Assembly: GCA_022036555.1 (NCBI GenBank)
Contig: CM039130.1
Coordinates: forward strand, 22,656,570-22,720,569
Source of the DNA: Microstegium vimineum
Lineage: Eukaryota; Streptophyta; Magnoliopsida; Poales; Poaceae
Direction of reading: 5' to 3'
Length of the DNA stretch: 64,000 bases
Of the stretch, positions 1 through 10,423 are shown piece by piece. How positions within the stretch are numbered: the stretch's first letter is position 1; every line of letters begins with the position of its first letter. Position numbers and translations under genes: made by a program. The notes under the pieces were generated by a model that ran no database searches, was not told the DNA's origin, and saw nothing but the letters and a program-made list of their open reading frames with translations.

Positions 1-142
1 CAAGGATGTCAAGGGGAGACCTCAAGTTGTGTTCTTGGGACCACCCAACAAGAATAGACCAAGGACACTTTGGGTTGCTAAGTCACTAGTAGAGAAAGCA
101 ATGGGCCCCCATACTCAATGGGTGCCTAAACAACAAGCTTGA
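1..142 (+). pseudogene. Sirevirus A gag, C-terminal end
   Basis: The window opens inside a gag reading frame of a Copia (Sirevirus-type) element. The visible end carries a WVPKQQ-type tail and stops at TGA 140-142. Element B has a matching tail (VWVPKKN) directly before its pol and element C a related one, which is what identifies this short piece. It ends 16 bp before the pol frame and lies in a different frame from it. The zinc-knuckle part of gag lies upstream of the window. Product would be the capsid/nucleocapsid protein of virus-like particles. Confidence 0.75.
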
Positions 143-158
143 TCTCTTGTGTGTGTAG

Positions 159-1100
159 GTGAACTACAAGACCGGTGTAAGTCATTGGGTGATAGATAGT
201 GGTTGCACTCAACATATGACCGGTGACCCCCAGATGTTCACCTCTTTGGAAGATGTCAACAACCAAGACAAGATTACATTTGGGGATAATTCAAAGGGAA
301 AGGTCAAAGGACTTAGAAAGGTGGCAATCTCAAATGATCATTCAATATCAAATGTCTTGCTAGTTGCATCATTGAGTTTCAACTTACTCTCGGTTGGTCA
401 ATTGTGTGATCTTGGATTCCAATGCTTATTCACTCCAAACGAAGTTGTTGTGTCCAAGATTGATGATAGTCAAGTCATATTCAAAGGCTTCTGGCACAAT
501 AACCTCTACCTTGTGGATTTCTCATCAAATGATGCCAACCTCCAAACATGCTTGTTCACTAAGTCATCTCTTGGTTGGTTGTGGCATAGAAGGCTAGCTC
601 ATGTTGGAATGTCTACACTCAAAGAGCTATTGAAGAAGCAAATGATTAGAGGGATCAAGGATGTTGTGTTTGAAAAGGATAAGCTTTGTAGTGCATGTCA
701 AGCCGGCAAGCAAGTTTCCAACATTCACCCCCACAAAGCATTCATGTCAACATCAAGAGTTCTTGAGCTACTTCACATGGATTTATTTGGACCTACAACA
801 TATGCTAGTTTGGGTGGCAACCTCTTTTGTCTTGTAATTGTGGATGACTATTCAAGATACACATGGGTGTTCTTTCTTCATGACAAAGGGGAAGCTACAA
901 GATCTTTTAAGAAGTTTGCTAAGAGAACCCAAAATGAGTTTGATGTGGAAATCAAGAAAATAAGAAGTGACAATGGCACCGAGTTTATCAACACAAGAAT
1001 TGAAGAATATTGTGATGAAGTTGGGATCAAGCATGAAGTGTCCGCTACATATACACCACAACAAAATGGAGTGGTTTAGAGGAAGAACCGGACATTGATT
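159..1100 (+). pseudogene. Sirevirus A pol, protease and integrase part
   Basis: Open frame of about 306 codons directly after a TAG at 156-158. The aspartic protease motif DSGCTQHM is near residue 14. The GAG-pre-integrase/zinc-binding part follows, with a histidine pair (HRRLAH) and a CSAC cysteine pair. The integrase core then shows MDLFGP, VDDYSRY and RSDNGTEF, containing the first two acidic catalytic residues. The frame stops at 1077-1079, right after the TPQQNG motif where the third catalytic residue of the DDE triad would follow; the rest of integrase and the front of reverse transcriptase are absent. Non-functional in this copy. Family assignment rests on the gag/pol arrangement, the ORF3 downstream and the polypurine tract. 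Very similar to the corresponding region of element B at 21.6-22.5 kb. Confidence 0.9.
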
Positions 1101-1122
1101 ACACAATTTGAGATGTCAAAGG

Positions 1123-2026
1123 TGACTTGATGTCAAAGGAATTTGAGATTTCCATGATTGGAGAGCTTACTTTCTTCCTTGGTTTTCAAGTAAAGCAATT
1201 GAGAGAAGGCACATTTGTATCTCAAGAGAAGTATACCAATGATGCGCTAAAGAAGTTCAAGATGGAAGATTGTAAGCCAATCAAGACCCCAATGCCTACA
1301 AATGGACACCTCGACCTTGATGAGGACGGTAAACCTATTGATCAAACTCTCTACTGTTCTATGATTGGTAGTTTGTTATATCTTACCGCATCTAGGCCCG
1401 ACATCATGTTTAGTGTATGCATGTGTGCTAGATTTCAAGCAAAACCTAAGGAATCACACCTAAGTGCCCTAAAAAGAATCCTTAGATATATAAAGCACAC
1501 CCCAAGCATTGGCCTTTGGTATCCCAAAGGAGCTACTTTTCAACTAGTGGGCTACTCCGATTCGGATTATGCCGGTTGCAAAGTTGATAGGAAGAGTACC
1601 TCCGGAGGTTGCCATTTTCTTGGAAGATCACTTGTATCATGGTCATCTAAGAAACAAAATAGTGTGGCTTTGTCTACCGTGGAAGCGGAACACATAGCCG
1701 TCGGAGCTTGTTGTGCACAAATCCTATATATGAAACAAACTCTTCTAGACTATGGTGTTGAACTTAAAAGTGTACCACTTCTTTGTGACAATGAAAGTGC
1801 GGTAAAACTTGCAAACAATCCCGTTCAACACTCACGCACTAAACACATCGATATCCGCGATCACTTTCTAAGGGACCATGTTTCAAAGAAAGATATCTTA
1901 CTAGTTGGTGTAAGAAGTGAAGATCAATTGGCGGATATCTTCACAAAACCTCTTGATGAAGTGACCTTTTGTAGGTTGAGAAGTGAACTAAATGTTCTTG
2001 ATCTAAGTAACTTCACTAAAAGATGA
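1123..2026 (+). pseudogene. Sirevirus A pol, RT C-terminus and RNase H
   Basis: About 300 codons covering the end of Copia reverse transcriptase (SMIGELTFFLG, SQEKYTNDAL, GSLLYLTASRPDIMF) and the RNase H domain (GYSDSDYAGC, SALSTVEAE-like block, CDNESAVKLANNP, RTKHIDIRDHFLRD, QLADIFTKPL). The RT core with its YVDD box is missing, so about 1.7 kb has been deleted relative to element B. RNase H itself is uninterrupted to its natural stop. One of the best preserved parts of the element, but it cannot act without the missing RT. Confidence 0.9.
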
Positions 2027-2518
2027 TCTTGTGTTGGTACCTTGCATTCATTGTAAAAATGACATGTTTCAATTATGTATGTGCATATAGGCTTGTCTAA
2101 CGCGGTTAAGATAACCGCACCAAAGCGTGTGAAGAAGCTTAATCGCAGTTCAAATTTGACAAGCAACTATATTCAAATTCAAGTATTGCATTGCATATGC
2201 ATGTTTGTTACTTGTTCGTTCTTTTTCGGTTAAGTTTGAGCATCCTCTGAGTTTGTCCATTTTAGGGGGAGCATTCCACGCTCAAGTTGTTACTATACCC
2301 CTACTAATGGCCTTATAGTGTTCTTCGCCCTCGTTTATTGCATATTTTCATAAAAAGAGCTAAGCCTAAGGCTATCTATTTGAAAAACCTTGAGGGTTTG
2401 AGTGATGGTTCTCATACCATGTCCAACAGTGTTCTTTCGAGTCTCTTTTATGTTGGAAATAGTATGGGAGAAAACAAGGGAGAGATAGGAAAAACTTCAA
2501 TGCAGTTTCGGCCTCAGA
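2027..2518 (+). other. Sirevirus A spacer after pol
   Basis: Non-coding spacer between pol and the ORF3 module. A stretch near 2100-2142 (ending in GTGTGAAGAAGCTT) has a clear counterpart in element C at 10206-10246 on the minus strand, showing that the two elements share this post-pol layout. A GGGGGAG polypurine-like run lies at about 2263-2270. No gene is seen. Confidence 0.6.
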
Positions 2519-2826
2519 ACCACCTCCGGACGCTACTTTGTCTCTCGTCCGGACCATCTTCTGCGTCCGGACCCTGCCCTGCTCCTGCTCCAGTCGCATA
2601 GTCCGGACGCGCGTTTTTAGCCGTCCGGACCAATGCACTTGCGTCCGGTCGACCCTCCCCACTGTGCACTGTCATCGCACAGTAACTCCGGTTGTGCCTA
2701 TTCCCTGCGTCCGGACTCAATTTTGCGTCTGGATAAATATGTTACAAAGAGCATGTCACTGAGTTTTTGTCCCTCTAGCGTCTAGTGTCGCGGGTCCGGA
2801 CAACGTTCTGTGTCCGGAGTCCGGTC
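2519..2826 (+). promoter_or_regulatory. Internal GTCCGGAC palindrome array of Sirevirus A
   Basis: Within about 300 bp the palindrome TCCGGA, often extended to GTCCGGAC, recurs around nine times, mixed with one- or two-base variants (GTCTGGA, GTCCGGT). The same word makes up the array in this element's own LTR (7436-7798). Palindromic repeats are known from Sirevirus LTRs; a second array here, upstream of the env-like ORF, suggests a second regulatory module, but promoter function is inference. Confidence 0.6.
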
Positions 2827-3719
2827 TTCCTGCGCAGATACCCCTTCGTGCTCGCCTTCTTCTATCTTCTCCCTCGCGCACCATTTTCTCCCCGCGCCCG
2901 TACAACCGCCACCGTTCGCCATTCGCGCCGCCCTCTGCACCTCGCCGCCATCGAGCTTCACCAGCGGCCTCCTCTAGCGGGCCCGCGCGCTCCACCACCT
3001 CCCTCGTGCCCCTCGCCGCGTTCGCCAGCGCGATTCTCGCCGCAAGCACCCGCACGCCGCCACCACCTCGCTCCGCGTGCTCCCCTGCTGCTCGACGCGT
3101 GACCCTCTGCCCTCTTGCCTTGTGCAGAGAACCCCCCCCCCTTCTTCACCCTAGGTTTCACTCAGAACCCTAGATCCCCCTCCTCTCACCCCTGCCACCA
3201 CCACCACAGCCCCTCATTCTTCCCCTAGGGTTCCTCTGATCCTCCCTAGGGTTTCAGTTCGAGTCGTCGATCGTGCGTTTTGACCATCGTCGATTCATCC
3301 TCTCCGTGGTGTCCCGGTTCCGAGCCCGACGTGCATTGATTCGATAGCACTTCTTCCCTAAGGTAGCCAGCGATTTCACTCTATCTTATCTAATATGCTT
3401 GCTTCCACTAGGCTTTTCGCACCTCTAGACTATATATGATGCTTATATACTTCCTATCTATTCTATCTTGTGGCAGTCGGGTCAGTGGTTGTGACAGAGA
3501 ACTCGGGGCAAAGCCCGCGAGTATGGATTGAGGCAAAGCCTCATGAGATTGTCAGTGGCATACGGGCCTCTTGCAGATTGACAGCGGATTTCTTGGTTCA
3601 GTGTGTCAGTGATAGTGATCAGCTTGTCAGTGTGGTGATTGTCAGTGGATTTCTCAGTGGGTATTCAGTGACAGTGGCATTTGGGCCTCTCTCAGTGTGA
3701 GAATGCTTGATTGATTGAT
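2827..3719 (+). other. GC-rich leader before the env-like ORF
   Basis: A C-rich, CpG-rich stretch (about 2830-3260) resembling a grass 5' untranslated region, followed by T-rich sequence and a stretch rich in short CAGTG/TCAGTGG units (3480-3700). It ends 1 bp before the ATG at 3720. A possible splice donor (AAGGTAGCC near 3359-3367) could mark a leader intron, but no acceptor is compelling. No credible coding region was found. Confidence 0.45.
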
Positions 3720-6537
3720 ATGGCATGGGTGAAGAATGTCGGTGGTGGTCCCGGTGACGACGAGCCACCTCGGCCTCGCCCTCGTGTTGATAAGGGCAAG
3801 GCTAAGGCCAAGGAGAAGGTTCTCGGCAAGAAGCGGAAGTTTCTTGACAGAGACGCTCTAGCAGCGATAGTAGTAGCTGAGGCAGCTGACAAGGCAGAGC
3901 ATGGTGCTGGGCTTCACATTGGTACCCGCACTCATACTACTACTTCTAGAGCTCAGCAGTCGTAGTCCTCACAGCCACCGGTAGCGACCGCTGAGGCAGC
4001 TCAGTCTTCCCAGGCAGCAGAGGCAGCTCTAGAGGCCGCAGAGACAGCAAAGCCAGCTCAGCAGTCACCTCCGCTCAAACGGTCTACAAGCACCCATGTC
4101 GAGGTTGCTCCTCCTCCTGCGGGTCCTCGCCGTGGTGACAGAGTGCCTAGAGCAGCTCCAGCTCCTCCACCGTCTCTTCATGGGCCCCTAGTGATGCCCG
4201 TGCATCTTGACCTCAGTTTGGCTTCTACGAAGCAGGTGTGTGAGCTTCGAATGGTTGGGCTTCAGGAGTGGTGTCTAGATCAAAGACACCCAGACGCCCC
4301 TCCAGGGTGGTGGCACCATCACCACAAGGACTTCTACGACGCAGCTCGTACGATGAGGATTCATCTGCGACCCCACCGCGTGTGCCCTCTTGAGCGTATC
4401 TTGGAGACCGGTGGAGAGGTGCTTCGACCTCTTCTCACGTACATTCCTGGGTTGGCAGACCTCCTAGGGCGCTTGGGGAACTACGTCGAGCACTGGGTAA
4501 GGGAGTTCTACGCACCCTTTGGATAGACCCTGATCACGAGTTCCTCCAGTACACCTTCAGAGGGGAGTGCTACCGGATGTACCTGTCAGCCCTCAGAGAG
4601 CATCTCCACCTCACCCAGTACGAGCTCAGGCTTCACCAGCAGTGTTTTGGGGAGTGTGACCCTCCGCGCCGAGCTATTGGAGGCACTACATCGGCAGTCG
4701 ACCACGTCTCTCCGTGCTTCCGTCAGCCGTTCGGTCCCGGTGCTCGTCGGACCCTTGGTGAGTTGCTCTCTCACGTTCATCTCCTGAACGACGTGTTGAG
4801 GCGCACTCTACTTCCTCGCAACGGTTACCGTGACGCGCTCATTAACCTCCAGCAGTACCTCCTGGTAGCCATTGTGACGCAGACACCATTTGATATTGCA
4901 GATTTCATTGTGTGTGAGATTGAGGACACCATAGCAGATGGGATCGTGTCACGCAGACAGTTACCCTACAGTCACTGGATTAGTTCCCTGCTAGTTCTAT
5001 CACTTCGCAGTCACCCAGTGATCAGCTGAGAGCTCGCTAACTCACCTTCTATGTTCCCGATCTACATGATGAGTGCAGTGATTGATGGTCGTCGGGGCAA
5101 CAGGGCTCTCCGGAGGGTTCGCGTGCTGTCCCGCTCAGAGAGATGGCGGATATTGACCCCCAGGATGAGGTGATGCATGCAGTGGCACAGGCAGAGTTAG
5201 CTGACCTTGAGAGGCAGGAGGACTTGGATCAGGGCACTGAGCCGATCTCGTCTGATAGCGACGACGACGACTACCGTCCACACCGCCCTGCACCACCCCG
5301 TCCAGCAGTAGCTCACGATGCAGAGGTCGGTCCGTCCCGTGCAGCAGCTCCTCCACCACCACAGTCGGATCTGGCCCTTCTCAGGATCCTAGACAGGCTT
5401 GATTCGTCCCAGGGCTCAGTGGTAGCGATGATTTCACAGGTGCAGGCCCGACAGGACCAGTTTCAGGAGCAGCTCCTTCGCTCCCAGGCTCAGACTTTGC
5501 ACTTCATGGGATACATTCTGCAGCACACTGGCACTCCACCTCCTCCGTACCTTCAGAGGTCGCCTCAGTTTCAACTTGGCCCATCACCCGGTCAGTTTGG
5601 GCACTTTGCGGGCCCTTCAGCTCCGCCTCCGTTTGGTCAGTTTGCTGGTTCGTCCACTCAGCCACTGTTTGGACAGACCTTTGGGCTTTCACCTCAGCCT
5701 CCGCCTCCTGGCGTGCCCTACTACATCCAGCACCTGGCCCCCTCGTCCTCGTTTTCACCTTACGGGGGTCGGCCTGCTACACCTTCAGGACTGTCTCGAC
5801 CGATGACTCCCACTCCAGCTAGACCGTCCTCTGGTGGACATCAGAGTGTGAGTCCGTCAGCTCAGTTCTAGTCTCCAGTCCGACAGGTCAGTCAGTGGTT
5901 TGACTCAGTGGGGCAGACGACGCAGTTTAGACCGATCACCATGGGGTTTACCCCCTACTCAGCGTCTACCGGGCTTGGTGGTACAGCACGTGACCTCTCA
6001 GCTAGCTACAGTGCCCTCACCGGCCTTGCTAGTCCTACAGACTACCAGCCCTCTCCGTCGGAGCCCGCACCATAGACAGGTGGCACGTTCCCCTCTTCAG
6101 TGGCTTCGTCAGAGCTAGCACATCAGGACCCGACTACTACAGTCACTACTACTCCAGTGGTCCAGCCAGTTGAGACTCCAGTAGCTAGTGAGCCCCAGGG
6201 ACAGCCTGTCGAGCCTTTAGTGTCAGAGACACCACTTACAGTCCCTGCTCCAGCGTCAGAGGTTGCTCCTTCAGTGCCAGCACCAGCTCCAGACTTGCCT
6301 AGTACAGAGGCACCGGCACCGACAGAGTCAGTGGTTCCGGAGACTCAGCCGTCAGATGCACCAGCAGAGTCAGTGGCCGATGCTTCAGCTTCTACCTCTG
6401 TGCCCACTGTTCCTGAGACAATTTCAGCTCCAGCCCGCCAGGACAATGGTGACTCGAGTCCAGACTTCGACTACGAGCAGTTCGACTTCCGTCCTCATGC
6501 CCGTGACCTGGCTGCTCCTCCTTCACCCGACGCTTAG
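3720..6537 (+). pseudogene. Sirevirus A env-like ORF3, broken
   Basis: Long degenerate frame beginning MAWVKNVGGG, with a basic/lysine-rich start, an alanine/glutamine-rich linker, a folded region about 4190-5010 (REFYA, then DPDHEF and RGECYRMYLSALREHL), an acidic patch (DSDDDDYRP near 5250) and a long Pro/Gln/Ser-rich tail with GQFAG-type repeats to the stop at 6535-6537. This matches the extra ORF placed after pol in many Sireviruses, called env-like although an envelope role is unproven; no convincing signal peptide or membrane segment was seen. Breaks: TAG at 3963, 5869 and 6073, each where CAG would fit, a one-base deletion just before 4517, and a frame change near 5030-5140. ORF3 of element C is a related, shorter copy. 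Confidence 0.7.
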
Positions 6538-6983
6538 TTTTTTGGTGCTTTGTCGCCAAAGGGGGAGAGAGTGAGAGTATGCTAGTGATAGGGGGAGTTG
6601 AGAGAGAGATCTGGATCTTTTGATGTGCTTACTTCTCTCGTACTCTTGCATCATGTTTACCTGATCTTGCATTTGCTTTTGTGTGATGATACACTTGCTT
6701 GTGACATATGTGGTTCACTCGTTTATATGATTATGTCACATGCTTTTGCTCATGATATGCTTCTATGCTTACTTCGATATATATATTGTGTTGAGCTTAT
6801 CTCTTGTACCTGCACTCGATTCATATCCTTAGTACATGTTGTGGCTTGGATTATTTAAGCATGTTTCATTCATTATTTTTCACTAACCCATGCTTAGATA
6901 AGCCAAGTCACTTGAAAACCAAAATAAAACTCTCTTATCATACTCTATGGTGTATTGTCGTCAATCACCAAAAAGGGGGAGAT
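6538..6983 (+). other. Sirevirus A 3' spacer and polypurine tract
   Basis: Untranslated spacer between ORF3 and the 3' LTR. AAGGGGGAGAG at about 6558 is an upstream polypurine copy, and the main polypurine tract AAAAAGGGGGAGAT at 6970-6983 directly abuts the LTR start TGAAAGC. Multiple polypurine tracts of this type are characteristic of Sireviruses. The rest is T-rich and carries no gene. Confidence 0.75.
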
Positions 6984-8340
6984 TGAAAGCATCTAGGCCC
7001 CTAGTGTTTCAGTGATTAACGACAATGCAAGATTACTATGACTAACATGTGTTTTGCAGAGGCAATAAGAAAGTTAGGTCATGGTAATGGACGGTTGATT
7101 GGACTATCATGGTGTTCGTGCCCCTTATTGGAATCATTTTGGTTTTCAAAGGATTGGCGTCAAGGTTGAAGATTAGACTAGGTCTAAGTGTCGTTTGGAG
7201 TTGAGAGACACTTAAAGTAGTTTAGCACCTTTATTTTTCCTTTGGTCGTACTATTAAGGGGGGTACTATCTAGTAGCTTGACCTAGGAGAGGCTAAGTGA
7301 TTAGGTGTGGTGCACACTTGTGAAAACTAGCACTAGGAATCTTTAGAAATAGTCCTTGGACCTTGTAGAGCAACTTGCATGTTGGAAGCATGTTGTTCTG
7401 GCCTGAAAAAGAGCTCCGAACGCTAGTTTTCCCTGGGTCCGGACAATTGGTTGTGCGTCCGGACCCAAGGCTTTGCTCTGCGTATATCAGAGCGTCCGGG
7501 TGCTGTGAACAGTGTAGGGTCCGGACTGCAGGTTGCGTCTGGACCTACGCAGAGAGCTCCAGAGAGTGACTTTTGGATCCGGACGTTGACCGAAGCCGTG
7601 AGTCCGGACCATTGGTAGCATCCGGACTTCAGCAGAGAGTTCCAGAGAGCTGTTTTTCTATCTGGACGCTGTCCAGATGCTTGTGTCCGGACTGCAAAGA
7701 GCGTCCAGACTGCCTGGTTTCTGCACTGAGTATAGTGAGTTGAGGGGGTCCGAACGCGTGCGTGGTGGTCCGGATCCCACCTTGCAGCAGCGTCTGGAGT
7801 GACGTAGAAAAGCACAAATAGTGCCTAACGGTTGGGGTTTGGCTTGGGGGGTATTTATACTCCTCCACCAGCCCCATGAGCCCTCTCTTGCTCTTTCCAA
7901 TTGCTGACCAACCCTTGTGAGAGTGCAAGAAGTGCAAGAGCCCTAGTGAGAGTATGAATTGCAATTCCATGAGTTGATTCTCACTAGTTGCTTAGAGATA
8001 GCAAGTGTGCATCCATTCAATCACTAGACTAGCCTTGGTCAAGTGAGAGTTAGTGCTTGTTACTCTTGGTGATCGACATCACCTAGACGGCTTCGTGGAG
8101 GTTTGCTTGGTGATCATCCGGTGGAGATCATTGTGGATGGTCCAAGCTTCGTTGTGATCAGTTGTGGGCGATTCACCGAGCAAGAGTGGCAAAGAATCAG
8201 CCCGTAGAGAGCACTTAGTCCTTTCATGGACTAAAGGGGAGCGATACCGTGCGCGGTGCTCCATCGAGGACTAGGGGGAGTGTCGACTCCTCGATACCTC
8301 AGCAAAACATCATCGTGTCAACTTGCTTACTCCCTTCTCA
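6984..8340 (+). mobile_element. 3' LTR of Sirevirus A, probably truncated
   Basis: Starts TGAAAGCATCTAGG immediately after the polypurine tract. It contains a second GTCCGGAC palindrome array (7436-7798), a TATA-like TATTTATAC at 7852-7860 and the transcribed segment that in element B reads CGTGTCAACTTG. Sequence recognisable as LTR stops at about 8340, where minus-strand element C begins. In B the LTR continues for roughly 370 bp beyond this motif, so A is more likely truncated than complete, although the last bases (TTCTCA) do end in CA. The 5' LTR is outside the window, so the target duplication cannot be checked. Confidence 0.75.
7436..7860 (+). promoter_or_regulatory. LTR A palindrome array and TATA box
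   Basis: About ten GTCCGGAC or near copies between 7436 and 7798, followed about 55 bp later by TATTTATAC (7852-7860) in a GC-rich context, as expected of a U3 promoter. Transcription start would be near 7885. The arrangement array, then TATA, is repeated in LTR B (GACGGACGC words 13080-13470, TATTTAAGG near 13521). Confidence 0.6.
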
Positions 8341-9333
8341 TAGAATCTAGGCTCATTGAAGTAAGGCGTGAAATCAGTATGTTTCACTTCACACTCCCCC
8401 TTGAACCTTGTCTTCTCAAGTATTAGAGCCATGATGTGTAAAGATTAGTAGTCATGTCATGCTTCAAAACTACCAGCTGAACCATCATGAACTTGACCAC
8501 ATCAAATTTCTGCATGTACATGATATGATGGAAGACATTCCAGAACTCTCCCTGATAGCATCTCAGTTTCCTCCCTTTAGCATGAATGTCAATCTAGCAA
8601 TCTTGTTGATAAGTGCAGGATGATGCCTTAGCCCCCTTGGATTGCCAAGCTTGTATGGATTGTTTGGATTTTCCTGTAGTGGCTCATAGAACTATCGCCA
8701 TTGATCCTCAGGCAAGTTATCTTCTTCTTCTAGATCAATAGAATTTGTGAGAAGACCATAGTTTATCTTATTTGCTGCAGCAAATTCATCAAAGGTGGTA
8801 GTGTATCTTCTCTTTCTAGTCATCTACTCAATCTCATTTATGTCAGTTCTAATTTCCATAGTTGCATAGAATTGCCTCACAATCAAGTCATTGTAGTTGC
8901 ACTTGTTATCAAGAAAGTCATACAATCCCAATTCATGCAAGTTATTGAGCAATCCAACACCTACATCTTTATCCATCAGAAAAGTCATATTGATGTACTA
9001 GTGCTTATGGATTTTGGCATTGCGAATGTATCCAAAGTATGCATCTTCTTGTATCTTAGTGTAGAAGAATGGCAAGGTGGCATTGTTCTCCAAGGCGTAT
9101 TGATTTGGGCTTCTTGCTAGTGCATAGCTATTGAAATCCCATTGCTTGACATAACCTCTATAGTTGGAGACATTTATCTCCTCATCCTCACTTTCAACTT
9201 CCTCTTCCTCATCCTCTTCATGGTCCGGATTCCAATCCGCATCCTCATCATCATTAGGTCCCCTTTTCTTGGATGTGCTTCCTTTCTTTTGCTTGCCAAA
9301 AATAACTTTCTCGCCTTTGCCATGAGATGCCAT
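8341..9333 (-). pseudogene. Sirevirus C env-like ORF3, broken
   Basis: Minus-strand frame starting MASHGKGEKVIFGK at 9333. It has a lysine-rich start, a strongly acidic block (DEEEEVESEDEE), then YVKQWDF, and continues past a stop at about 8998 with NNLHELGLYDFLDNK and VRQFYATMEI. The VRQFYA block corresponds to REFYA in ORF3 of element A, which supports homology. Further stops lie near 8820 and below. It abuts the truncated LTR of A at 8340/8341, so its C-terminal, proline-rich part is missing. No membrane segment recognised. The protein family is known only as plant retrotransposon ORF3 or plant transposon protein; its function is not established. Confidence 0.6.
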
Positions 9334-10423
9334 GGTGGAGGAGCTTGTGGAGTGTCCGAGGAACTTCTTAGAGTGTCCGGGGAAGCCTCCAATCTATTGG
9401 TCCCCTCTCTTCTTCTTCCTTGCACTCACACGGTCAAAACAGAACGAGAGTTGTCTTTTCACGAAGGGGTATGCGGCATCTTTCTTTCTCGTCGGGCTTG
9501 GTCTGGGTTAAAACCCGACTCGTGGATAGTCCGTGGTAGGGCGGCAGACAGTCCATTGTTGAATTTTTTTTCAGCCTCGACTTTCTATCTAGAATTTGTG
9601 TGGTGACTACCAATTGAACAGCGGACTGTCAAATTTGCATAGACTGCTTGTTGTTTTGTTTAATATAAGTTTTCAATAAGTTCCAAACTGCTTTAGATGC
9701 TTCTCAAATTGACCAAATGTGTTCTTAAAACTGTTTTGCAATGAATTCCAATTCAAACACCTCAAATTCATCATTCTTAGATTTATGGTGGTATTGCTCA
9801 TTAACAAATCTCAAGAATATCAATTAATGGACATAACAAGCAACATATTGATATAAAGATACAAGAAGCATAAATAAGGATATGAAACTAACACAAGCAT
9901 TATGCACTTAAGATCATACTAGTAAGGCATGCTATGTAAAAGAACAACCAATTTTCACACCACCGGTTGGATTGAAGTAATGATCCAATATATTTGAAAT
10001 CCATGTGAAGATCAATGAGTATGATATATCCATAATAAGAGTCTAGGATCACCAACTCTCCCATGGCCTATATACTTTCAATTTTTTGCCAATTCATCAA
10101 GCAATAATGTAAATATGAATTTCATTGCTTTGCTTGAGATAGAGCAATTTCATGAGCTTCTAGTAACAAATATGACCCAAATGCTTCAAGTTCGGTTTAA
10201 ACCTTCTTCAAGCTTCTTCACACGCTCTTGAGCTGTTATCTTATCGAAGTTGAACTTGTGGCATTGAAATTCATTCAATCACTAGAATGGTTGGCTCATG
10301 AAACAACACAATAAAGTAGCATTGGCTTGAGATATTAAATATGTTGGCTCAAACTTGGCTTCATGTTGATGAGATAATAAATCACTTGACCAAGCTTCCA
10401 ATGCCACTATGGCACCTACTAAT
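9334..10423 (-). other. Sirevirus C spacer with palindrome words
   Basis: Reading leftward from gag, the pol genes are absent and the sequence goes straight into the post-pol spacer, recognised at 10206-10246 by similarity to A at 2100-2142. Between 9350 and 9632 several copies of a GGACAGTCC / GCGGACTGTC palindrome occur, upstream of ORF3 just as the GTCCGGAC array is in A. No coding region of pol remains. Confidence 0.55.

Noticed and set aside
2372..3161. Several overlapping open frames of 60-105 codons on both strands
   Set aside because: They arise from the palindromic CpG array and the C-rich leader; composition is Arg/Pro/Ala-rich in every phase and none has a domain.
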